DNA from: a bacterium
GTDB lineage: Bacteria; JAJRZV01
Assembly: GCA_024275095.1 (NCBI GenBank)
Contig: JAJRZV010000041.1
Span: forward strand, 1 to 10,257
Direction: 5' to 3'
Length of the DNA: 10,257 nucleotides
Positions 1-6,397 of the stretch are shown here, piece by piece. The translations under genes and the position numbers were made by a program. Below the pieces are notes generated by a model. That model had not been told where the DNA came from and made no database searches. It saw nothing but the letters and a program-made list of their open reading frames with translations. Each line of letters starts with the position of its first letter. Within the stretch, counting starts at the first letter, position 1.

Positions 1-764
1 ATGTAATCAGGTGGAACGGCATTCATCGCATAGTCCGCTTCCCCTCGCATTAAATGAAGTACGCGGGACACATCGTTTTCCACGATAATAAATTCAACGC
101 AGGAAGGCCTTGATCCATCTCCGGTAAACACGGGACTACTTTTAAGCAAAAGGTCTTCTCCAGGAGTCCACTTTTCCAACACATAGGCTCCGGCACCCGG
201 GGGAGGTTCTGTACGTGGATATGAACATCGGGAAGGGTCTGGAACAATGTACAGCGTAAGTGCAAGTGTCTGAAACGGCACATACGGTTTTTTCAGCACA
301 AATTCCACCCGATATGGACCCGTGACATTTACACTTTCCAATGGCTCCAGTACTCCTGCAGCCGGAGAGGCATGAGCCGGGTTTTTCATCCACCTGTAGG
401 TATATGCCACATCATCGGCGGTAAGCGTGCAACCGTTGTAAAAGCGAACATTCTGTTTGAGATGCACCACATATCTTCGGCCGCTATCTTTTACCTCCAT
501 ATAAGAGGCAAGATCAGGACGAAGTTTCAGTTCTTCATCAAGACGAAACAATGAACGATATAAAAGCCCGTCAATGCGAACAGAATAAGCATCTCGTGCA
601 GTTCGGGGATCAAGGTCTGAGGGATTTCCTTCTATTAGCACGCGCAAACAATGTCTGGAATTTTGGTTTCTCTCGCATGACAAGTTGGTAAAACACGCAC
701 ATATAAGAGCAAAGGCAATCAATACAATTGGCCATCTTCTGTGTTTTCTACGAATTGTTCCCAT
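1..764 (-). CDS. ABC transporter substrate-binding lipoprotein, family 5 (peptide/oligopeptide type), C-terminus beyond the window
   Basis: Partial gene: 254 N-terminal residues are visible and the reading frame is open to the left edge. The product should be the extracytoplasmic binding protein that captures peptides or other small solutes for an ABC importer of the DppA/OppA type. A basic start (residues 1-11) is followed by a hydrophobic segment (12-24) and cysteines at 24 and 30, so an exported lipoprotein is likely. Neither cysteine has a perfect lipobox. The SBP_bac_5 pattern follows: an LDPRTARDA block near 51-58, a GLLYRSLFRLDEELKLRPDLA block near 66-86, and RFYNGCTLTADDVAYTYRW near 107-125, which corresponds to the family's vkFhdG.plTAeDV signature. 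The ATG at 764 is the only usual start in the open frame, because a TGA lies in frame about 36 bases upstream. Its ribosome-binding site is weak. The true substrate cannot be read from this half. A well-spaced promoter lies just upstream. Confidence 0.88.
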   Translation of the reverse strand, partial: MGTIRRKHRRWPIVLIAFALICACFTNLSCERNQNSRHCLRVLIEGNPSDLDPRTARDAYSVRIDGLLYRSLFRLDEELKLRPDLASYMEVKDSGRRYVVHLKQNVRFYNGCTLTADDVAYTYRWMKNPAHASPAAGVLEPLESVNVTGPYRVEFVLKKPYVPFQTLALTLYIVPDPSRCSYPRTEPPPGAGAYVLEKWTPGEDLLLKSSPVFTGDGSRPSCVEFIIVENDVSRVLHLMRGEADYAMNAVPPDY

Positions 765-801
765 ACGTTCTCTGGTGCTATGGTGAATTTTAACCTCTCA
801 C

Positions 802-830
802 TCTTTACAGTGGGCCACGTGTGGTGTCAA
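802..830 (-). promoter_or_regulatory. Predicted sigma70-type promoter of the solute-binding protein gene
   Basis: On the minus strand, TTGACA (830-825, perfect -35) is followed after exactly 17 bases by TAAAGA (807-802, four of six matches to TATAAT). The start of the binding-protein gene is about 38 bases further on. The spacer contains a small inverted repeat, CCAC-AC-GTGG. This is a sequence match only. Confidence 0.6.
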
Positions 831-850
831 GACAGCATCGAAAATGTTTA

Positions 851-862
851 TCACACCTGTGA
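851..862. promoter_or_regulatory. Small palindrome, possible operator upstream of the solute-binding protein promoter
   Basis: TCACA-CC-TGTGA is a perfect five-base inverted repeat lying about 20 bases upstream of the -35 box of the predicted promoter. That is a position where an activator could bind. The half-sites recall CRP-type sequences but are in the opposite order and too close together for the classical TGTGA-N6-TCACA site, so no regulator is assigned. Confidence 0.25.
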
Positions 863-887
863 AAAACTCTAAATAACAATTTCAACC

Positions 888-910
888 GAGAAGAAAAGAG
901 CCTTTAAGGC
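888..910 (-). terminator. Weak terminator-like hairpin, possibly the original tRNA-Leu terminator
   Basis: On the minus strand a short GCCT-TAA-AGGC stem (910-900) is followed by a pyrimidine-rich, T-rich run ending near 888. It lies about 12 bases beyond the displaced copy of the tRNA-Leu 3' end (922-947). This is where the tRNA's terminator would be expected if the sequence between the two copies was inserted later. The stem is short, so termination strength is uncertain. Confidence 0.35.
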
Positions 911-921
911 GGATAATGTTA

Positions 922-947
922 CTCGTGCCGAAGGGGGGACTCGAACC
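922..947 (-). repeat. Displaced exact copy of the tRNA-Leu 3' end (26 bp), att-like
   Basis: This segment is identical to 1156-1181, which is part of the T stem and loop, the acceptor strand, the discriminator base and four following bases of the tRNA-Leu gene. The two copies are in direct orientation, 234 bp apart. Immediately on the tRNA-body side of this copy the sequence diverges (GTGC replaces the 5' T-stem strand), so no functional tRNA can form here. Such a duplicated tRNA 3' end is the classical mark of site-specific integration into a tRNA gene. A partial tandem duplication is the alternative. No integrase is present between the copies. Confidence 0.7.
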
Positions 948-1155
948 GCACTCGCTCGCTACCACCACCATCAATAATACCCGCAAAATACAACCAGAAT
1001 ATGCATCCACTCTCTTCTAAAAAACTACACCCGCTCCTTCATATGCCCTGCTCCGCAGGGCCCACGGCTAACGCCGTGGGGCTTCGAGCCTCCCTTTTAT
1101 ACCACTACACCATAAAACCTGTCTTTACGCTTATCCCTCTTTAACGGAAGTACAT
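948..1155. other. Non-coding insert between the two tRNA-Leu 3' ends; remnant or miniature mobile element suspected
   Basis: These 208 bases have no credible coding frame. They contain a dense hairpin array (1045-1090) flanked by the direct repeat ACTACACC (1024-1031 and 1104-1111), and a TTTTAT/ATAAAA inverted repeat (1095-1100 with 1112-1117). The stretch at 1101-1113 resembles the complement of a tRNA D arm, but no cloverleaf can be drawn with it. The rest (948-1023) is unremarkable apart from GGT triplets near 961-970. The content and flanks fit a decayed or non-autonomous element lodged at the tRNA 3' end. This is inference. Confidence 0.45.
1045..1090. repeat. Array of three abutting hairpins
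   Basis: On the plus strand there are three perfect inverted repeats in a row, each sharing its boundary base with the next. GCCCTGC-TCC-GCAGGGC spans 1045-1061 (7 bp), CCCACGGC-TAAC-GCCGTGGG spans 1061-1080 (8 bp), and GGCT-TCG-AGCC spans 1080-1090 (4 bp). Read on the minus strand, the GAAGCCCCACGGC...GCCGTGGG part resembles the hairpin that closes the right end of many IS200/IS605-family elements and the 3' end of their TnpB-associated RNA. That resemblance is from memory. No tnpA or tnpB sequence remains beside it. Confidence 0.6.
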
Positions 1156-1159
1156 CTCG

Positions 1160-1243
1160 TGCCGAAGGGGGGACTCGAACCCCCACACCCTTACGGGTAC
1201 CACCCCCTCAAGATGGCGTGTCTACCAATTCCACCACTTCGGC
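1160..1243 (-). tRNA. tRNA-Leu, anticodon GAG
   Basis: An 84-base class II tRNA on the minus strand. The acceptor stem is GCCGAAG (1243-1237) with CTTCGGC, and the discriminator A is at 1160. The D arm is GTG/CAC with a GG-containing loop. The anticodon stem is CCATC/GGTGG around the loop TTGAGGG, giving anticodon GAG, which reads the leucine codons CUC and CUU. The long variable arm (ACCC-GTAA-GGGT) is typical of Leu and Ser tRNAs, and the T arm GGGGG-TTCGAGT-CCCCC is fully paired. The terminal CCA is not encoded (CGAG follows the discriminator), so it must be added by the tRNA nucleotidyltransferase. It lies 55 bases downstream of secG and has its own promoter-like sequence. Its 3' end is duplicated at 922-947. 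Confidence 0.95.
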
Positions 1244-1261
1244 AATCGGCCTACATTATGC

Positions 1262-1291
1262 ATTATAATTTGCATTTATAAAGTTAACCAA
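1262..1291 (-). promoter_or_regulatory. Predicted promoter of tRNA-Leu
   Basis: In the short gap after secG, the minus strand has TTGGTT (1291-1286) and, 18 bases on, a perfect TATAAT (1267-1262). The tRNA 5' end is 18 bases further, leaving room for a short leader. The -35 match is modest (three of six). Read-through from secG is also possible, because no terminator is visible in between. Confidence 0.55.
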
Positions 1292-1298
1292 GTTGGAA

Positions 1299-1628
1299 TT
1301 ACTTTTCAACACCAGTGGGAGCCTGTGGAAATACACCTGCAGGGGGAGCCTCCTGCTTCTCTATTTTTCTTTCAACAGGAGCCTTATCAAATACGCTCTC
1401 ACGGTGCGTGGCCATGTAGGCGAGTATGCCAGACGTCAACATAAAAATAGCAGCAAGTACAATGGTAACCTTCTCCAGTACAGTGGGCGCAGAACTTCCA
1501 AACACAGCCTGCGTGGATGTACCTCCAAACACAGCTCCTATTTCCGAACCTCTTCCAAATTGAAGAAGCACAATTACTATAAGAAGTACCGATACAACCA
1601 CGTGGATAATCTTCAAAAGCACAATCAT
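1299..1628 (-). CDS. secG: Preprotein translocase subunit SecG
   Basis: 109 residues, close to the usual SecG length. SecG is the small inner-membrane partner of SecY and SecE. It aids SecA-driven protein export across the cytoplasmic membrane but is not essential for the channel. Two membrane segments are visible, about residues 3-22 and 52-72. They are joined by the family's characteristic loop LLQFGRGSEIGAVFGG (about 21-36), and VFGSSAPTVLEKVT leads into the second helix. The last 35 residues are polar and proline-rich, as is common and variable in the family. The ATG start has a GAGGTGA ribosome-binding site that overlaps the tpiA stop codon, with four bases between the genes, so the two are probably coupled. 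Its place behind gap-pgk-tpiA is a recurrent bacterial arrangement. Confidence 0.95.
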   Translation of the reverse strand: MIVLLKIIHVVVSVLLIVIVLLQFGRGSEIGAVFGGTSTQAVFGSSAPTVLEKVTIVLAAIFMLTSGILAYMATHRESVFDKAPVERKIEKQEAPPAGVFPQAPTGVEK

Positions 1629-1632
1629 CGTT

Positions 1633-2415
1633 TCACCTCAATTGCTTCACCATAAGGGTTTTCTCAATTATATCCGCAAAAGTTTCTGTTTCCAAGGAAG
1701 CACCTCCAACGAGAAAGCCGTCTATATCTTCCACAGAGGCCAATTCTTCTACGTTGGACGGTTTTACACTTCCACCGTATTGAACGGTCACCTGTGTACC
1801 TGTCCCTGCACCGTACCTTTCATCAATCACCTCGCGTATAAAAGCGTGCATTTCTCCCGCCTGCCCGGGAGTGGCATTACGTCCCGTTCCAATAGCCCAT
1901 ACAGGCTCATATGCAATTGTTATTCGTTCAACAATTTCATCGCGTGTGACATCACCCAGCGAAGCGTTCAACATCTCAGAAACCACTTCTTTTTCTCGAC
2001 CCTGTTCCCTTTCTTCCAGTGTTTCTCCAACACAAAGTACCACCTCCAAACCCGCCTGAAGAGCAGCACGTAATTTTTTCGCTATGAAAAAGCTATCTTC
2101 ACCAAAAAGGAGTCTCCTTTCCGAATGTCCAAGAATTACAAAATGCACCCCCATTTCTTTGAGCATAAAAGCGGAAATCTCTCCTGTAAACGCGCCTTTC
2201 TCTTCAAAGTGACAATTCTGTGCCCCTAGCTTCAATCCTTTCTCTTTGGCCAGATGCACCAACGGTACAAGCGATACGAATGGAGGAGCAATTCCGCATT
2301 CGCAGCGATTTCCTGCTGGAGGGAGGGACCACTTCTGAAAAAAATCCAGAGCCTCTTCGGGTCCCTTGTGCATCTTCCAGTTACCATAAATTCTTACAGT
2401 ACGCCTCCCGGTCAT
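1633..2415 (-). CDS. tpiA: Triosephosphate isomerase
   Basis: 260 residues, normal for TIM. The cytoplasmic enzyme interconverts dihydroxyacetone phosphate and glyceraldehyde 3-phosphate in glycolysis and gluconeogenesis. All catalytic elements are present: N12 and K14 in GNWKMHKG, H97 in ILGHSERR, E170 in AYEPVWAIGTG (which also begins the flexible lid), and the phosphate-binding YGGSVKPSN near 213-221 and GGAS near 237-240. I chose the ATG at 2415 over a GTG one codon earlier because GAGG lies seven bases before the ATG and only four before the GTG. The pgk stop codon lies within this ribosome-binding site, so translation is likely coupled to pgk. TPI is a separate protein here, not fused to PGK as in Thermotoga. 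Nothing in it looks altered. Confidence 0.97.
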   Translation of the reverse strand: MTGRRTVRIYGNWKMHKGPEEALDFFQKWSLPPAGNRCECGIAPPFVSLVPLVHLAKEKGLKLGAQNCHFEEKGAFTGEISAFMLKEMGVHFVILGHSERRLLFGEDSFFIAKKLRAALQAGLEVVLCVGETLEEREQGREKEVVSEMLNASLGDVTRDEIVERITIAYEPVWAIGTGRNATPGQAGEMHAFIREVIDERYGAGTGTQVTVQYGGSVKPSNVEELASVEDIDGFLVGGASLETETFADIIEKTLMVKQLR

Positions 2416-2419
2416 CACA

Positions 2420-2426
2420 TCACCTC
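2420..2426 (-). promoter_or_regulatory. Ribosome-binding site deciding the tpiA start
   Basis: GAGGTGA on the minus strand lies inside the end of pgk and includes its TGA stop. From GAGG to the ATG at 2415 there are seven bases, against four to the alternative GTG at 2418, so the ATG is preferred. Confidence 0.6.
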
Positions 2427-3607
2427 AGAGCACGAATTCCCGGCAGTTCCCTGCCCTCGAGAAGATGTATAAACGCACCACCACCTGTAGAAATATATGA
2501 AATATTAGCCCACTCTCCCGCCCGGTGAATGGCAACGTCCGTATCACCGCCACCCACAATGGTCATGGCATACGAACGTGCAAGCGTTGAAACCATCGCC
2601 AGTGTGCCGCGAGCAAACGGCTCAACCTCGAATATACCCATCGGGCCGTTCCATACAATCGTCCGTGCATCACGCAGCGCCTCTGCAAAAAGCGTAACTG
2701 TGGCCGGACCGATATCCACTCCATACCATTTCTCGGGAATTTCCTGAGAAGGCACTACTTCTACTTTTGCACTTTCGTGAACTTTATCAGCCACGACACA
2801 GTCAACCGGCAGATAAATTTTCACATTGTTACGATGCGCTTTGGTAAGTATGCGGCGTGCCAGTGGTACAGCCTTCTCTTCCACAAGAGACTGACCAGTA
2901 GGAAAGCCCATTGCCCTGAGAAATGTAAATGACATTCCTCCGCCGATAAGGAGTTTGTCCACCATACCCACGAGATGTTCTATGGCCCGGATCTTGCTGG
3001 CCACTTTACCCCCTCCGATAATCGCACAGAAGGGCCGCCGCGGGTTATCAAGAGCGCGCTTGAAATAGTTGATTTCTTTTCGCATGAGAAAACCGGCACC
3101 CCTTTCCTTCACAAAACGCGGGACAGAAACAATGGAAGCATGCTCCCTGTGACTCACGGCAAACGCATCATTTATGTATACATCCCCCAATGACGCCAGA
3201 GCCTTTGCAAACGCCGTGCTGTTGTCTGTTTCTCCTTTGTAAAATCGCAAATTCTCCAAACAGAGCACCTCTCCTTCCTTCATGCGCCTGACCGCCCTTT
3301 CCACACCAGGCCCTATACAATCGCTTACAAATTTCACATCTCGAGAAATATACCTTGCCAACCTTTTGGCCACGTTTCTCAGTGAATACCTCTTGACACG
3401 TTTTCCACCGGGACGGTCCATGTGGGACATAATGATGACTTTTGCCTCCTCGTCGAGACAATAATTGACGGTAGGAGCAATTCTGCGGATGCGGGTATCA
3501 TCAAGAATATTACCGTCAGCATCAACGGGAACGTTCAGGTCCACTCGCAATAACACCCGCTTTCCTCGTATGGCTATCTGGTCGAGATATCGGATCTGGG
3601 AATCCAC
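2420..3607 (-). CDS. pgk: Phosphoglycerate kinase
   Basis: 395 residues, full family length. It transfers phosphate between 1,3-bisphosphoglycerate and ADP, the first ATP-yielding step of lower glycolysis, reversible in gluconeogenesis. The N-terminal substrate domain shows RVDLNVPVD (21-29), SHMDRPGG (61-68), LENLRFYKGE (117-126) and the NDAFAVSHREHAS segment (146-158). The nucleotide domain shows GGGKVASK (198-205), LIGGGMSFTFL (220-230), VWNGPMGIFE (318-327), VGGGDTDVA (351-359) and STGGGAFIHLLEG (373-385). Two spots differ from the commonest form. SHMDRPGG has Asp where SHLGRPKG has Gly, although the His and Arg are kept, and GGGKV replaces GGAKV. The start is GTG, two bases after the gap stop codon, with no clear ribosome-binding site, so coupling to gap translation is likely. 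Confidence 0.96.
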   Translation of the reverse strand: MDSQIRYLDQIAIRGKRVLLRVDLNVPVDADGNILDDTRIRRIAPTVNYCLDEEAKVIIMSHMDRPGGKRVKRYSLRNVAKRLARYISRDVKFVSDCIGPGVERAVRRMKEGEVLCLENLRFYKGETDNSTAFAKALASLGDVYINDAFAVSHREHASIVSVPRFVKERGAGFLMRKEINYFKRALDNPRRPFCAIIGGGKVASKIRAIEHLVGMVDKLLIGGGMSFTFLRAMGFPTGQSLVEEKAVPLARRILTKAHRNNVKIYLPVDCVVADKVHESAKVEVVPSQEIPEKWYGVDIGPATVTLFAEALRDARTIVWNGPMGIFEVEPFARGTLAMVSTLARSYAMTIVGGGDTDVAIHRAGEWANISYISTGGGAFIHLLEGRELPGIRALR

Positions 3608-3609
3608 GG

Positions 3610-4674
<1,065 letters not shown>

Positions 4675-4678
<4 letters not shown>

Positions 4679-5628
4679 TCAAGTAGCCCCTCTGCCTCAG
4701 CATTGTAATAAGCACCTTTAAGACCGGCCTGATAGCCCACTCTTGAGCGCACAATCCTCACCTTAGAAATAAGCTCGGGATAAACCCTGTGCTTCAGTTC
4801 CTGCATAAAATATCCTTTAAAAAGCACCCACGATTTCGCCAAGCCTCCGCCTATGACCACTGCTTCGGGAGCAAGGGTGTTAATCAGACTCCCAACGCCC
4901 GCCGCGAGATAATACGAAAATCGCTTAACAATTCGCCGGGCCTTCGCATTACCTTCAGACATTAAAACAAACACGTCCTTTGCTTCCTTTACCTGAGACA
5001 AACCCTCTTCCTCGGCATCAATCATAATCCCCTCTGACGAAGCGTATCTCTCCATACATCCACGGTTACCGCAATTACAGGGACGACCTTCCGGCTCCAC
5101 GGTAATGTGGCCCACCTCCCCCGCCGTCCCCAAACCTCCCCTAAGGAGTTTCCCATCAATAATAACTGCACCGCCGATTCCTGTACCAAGAGTTAACATG
5201 ATAAATGATGAATATTTTTGACCGACCCCGTCTCTGGCTTCAGCAAGACCATGGAGGTTGGCATCATTTTCAATAATGACGGGAATGTTCACTGAACTGG
5301 CAAGTCGTTCTGCCAGCTGAAAATTTTTCCATTGAGGGAAATGTGGTGATTTATACACGGTGCCTGTCCTTTTATTGACAAGCCCGGGAATTCCTGCAGA
5401 AACGCCCCGTACATCTACAGAGGGAGTGGCTTGGATTACCTCCCTCGCAGCATCTGAAAGAAAAGTAACGATTGCCTTTTCATTTCTTTTCTCCGGAACA
5501 GGGATCGTGAACACACGTGATATTTTGACACCTTTTGCAAAAAAAGCCGCTTTGAGATAGGTACCGCCCAGGTCCAGACAAACAACACCTTCTTGACGTT
5601 TTGCAGAACCTTTTTTTTGTGTATTCAT
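4675..5628 (-). CDS. ROK-family sugar kinase, probably glucokinase
   Basis: 317 residues, typical of ROK kinases. These cytoplasmic enzymes phosphorylate glucose, N-acetylglucosamine/mannosamine, fructose or allose with ATP. No DNA-binding domain precedes the kinase, so this is an enzyme and not a ROK repressor. The phosphate loop is CLDLGGTYLKAA (17-28), the catalytic Asp is D122 in IENDANLHGLAEA, and LGTGIGGAVI spans 147-156. The sugar- and zinc-binding segment is GEVGHITVEPEG with H174, followed by CNCGNRGCMERYAS, whose C184, C186 and C191 complete the zinc site. GGG near 260-262 is the second ATP motif. The neighbouring glycolytic genes favour glucose, but the substrate is not proven by sequence. 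The ATG lies four bases after the TPR gene's stop with no good ribosome-binding site. Codons 4-6 contain a run of eight A. Confidence 0.9.
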
Positions 5629-5632
5629 AAGC

Positions 5633-6397
5633 TTACCGGAGAAAGGAAAGCAATCGTTCTGCGCTTTCTGAAAGATCTGTCTCTGGTACTAACTCCACCA
5701 CCTTTTTGAGATGTTCCCTGGCTTTCTTCTTCATATTGAGCTTCAAATACGCGCGCCCGAGGTTATAGTGAGCTTCTGCATAAAGTGGCGCATACTCCAC
5801 AGCCTTCTCAAGTTCTTTAACCCCTTCTTTGTACCGTTTTTGCTCCATATACACGAGACCGAGAAAATTTCTCGCCATGGCAAGCCTGGGGGCGAGGTTC
5901 AATGCCTCACGCAGTGCCCGCTCTGCTTCCTTGAAGCGGCCGAGCCTGTAATATGCTATGCCGAGATTGGTATAAGCCCTTTCAGGCGTGGGATAAAGAA
6001 CATCTGAAAGAGCTTTTTGACACACCTCAATCGCCTCTTCGTATCGAGCCGCAGCAACGTACACAGCGCATAGATTATTGTAGTACTCGCCCATCACCTT
6101 GTCCCCAGAGAGGTGAATGGCCTGTTTAAGGTGATCTACGGCCCTGTCTAAACGCCCAAGTGCATAATACGTAAGGCCCAGCATGTTGTGCACCTCCGGA
6201 TTGTCAGGGGCAAACTGCTGGGCTCTGGAGAATTCATTAAGCGCTCTTATCACATCACCCTGAGCAAAGTAGGAGAGACCGAGTTTGTAATGAGTTTCAT
6301 ACTTCTTCGCTGTGTTCGCGCATCCGGCGAACATGAGTATGGCAAATATCATCGGCCAAACACTTTTCACCGGAAACAGAGGTTCAATTTTTCTCAT
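5633..6397 (-). CDS. TPR-repeat lipoprotein (PilF/PilW-like architecture)
   Basis: 254 residues. A basic start and hydrophobic segment (16-24) end in FAGC with the candidate lipidated C26, so the protein is probably exported and membrane-anchored. The -3 position is Phe, which is not ideal for a lipobox. The remainder is about six tetratricopeptide repeats of 34 residues (roughly 33-66, 67-100, 103-136, 139-172, 173-206, 207-240). Typical signs are NMLGLTYYALGRLDRAV, NLGIAYYRLGRFKEAERAL and YNLGRAYLKLNMKKKA. TPRs bind other proteins. The layout is like pilus-assembly pilotins PilF/PilW, but no pilus genes are nearby, so the partner is unknown. The frame is open to a TTG at 6412 and an ATG at 6409. 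The ATG at 6397 is preferred because GGAG lies six bases before it and the protein then starts at the signal sequence. It overlaps the upstream gene by 14 bases. Confidence 0.85.
   Translation of the reverse strand: MRKIEPLFPVKSVWPMIFAILMFAGCANTAKKYETHYKLGLSYFAQGDVIRALNEFSRAQQFAPDNPEVHNMLGLTYYALGRLDRAVDHLKQAIHLSGDKVMGEYYNNLCAVYVAAARYEEAIEVCQKALSDVLYPTPERAYTNLGIAYYRLGRFKEAERALREALNLAPRLAMARNFLGLVYMEQKRYKEGVKELEKAVEYAPLYAEAHYNLGRAYLKLNMKKKAREHLKKVVELVPETDLSESAERLLSFLR

Noticed and set aside
142-393. Other minus-strand frames inside the solute-binding protein gene
   Set aside because: These are out-of-frame readings of the binding-protein gene, whose own frame carries the SBP_bac_5 signatures and is open from 764 to the edge.
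851-862. CRP-type binding site
   Set aside because: The half-sites are in reverse order and two bases apart, unlike TGTGA-N6-TCACA. It is kept only as an unassigned palindrome.
1045-1090. CRISPR array or intrinsic terminator for the hairpin cluster
   Set aside because: The hairpins differ from each other in sequence, there are no spacers of regular length, and no T-run follows any stem on either strand.
1079-1118. Possible second tRNA 5' half (TGGTGTAGTGGTA reads like a D arm on the minus strand)
   Set aside because: The D stem does not pair, the would-be anticodon stem has two mismatches in five, and no acceptor partner for GGTTTTA exists downstream. Neither a plain nor an intron-split tRNA can be built.
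1244-1298. Terminator between secG and tRNA-Leu
   Set aside because: Only a four-base CCAA-C-TTGG inverted repeat is present, with no T-tract. The space is taken by the tRNA promoter.
1293-1655. Plus-strand open frame of 120 residues opposite secG
   Set aside because: It is the antisense shadow of secG and of the end of tpiA, rich in Ser, Tyr, Lys and His, with no recognisable motif. secG in the other strand has full family signatures.
1642-2073. Plus-strand open frame of 143 residues opposite tpiA
   Set aside because: Antisense to the conserved TIM barrel. Its composition is that of a reverse-complement shadow, and no ribosome-binding context was noted.
1633-3607. Thermotoga-type PGK-TPI fusion
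   Set aside because: PGK has its own TGA stop at 2420-2422, and TPI restarts with its own ribosome-binding site. They are two separate genes.
5633-6397. Type IV pilus protein PilF/PilW as a firm assignment
   Set aside because: Only the architecture (lipoprotein plus TPRs) matches. TPR proteins share this widely, and no pilus genes are in the window.
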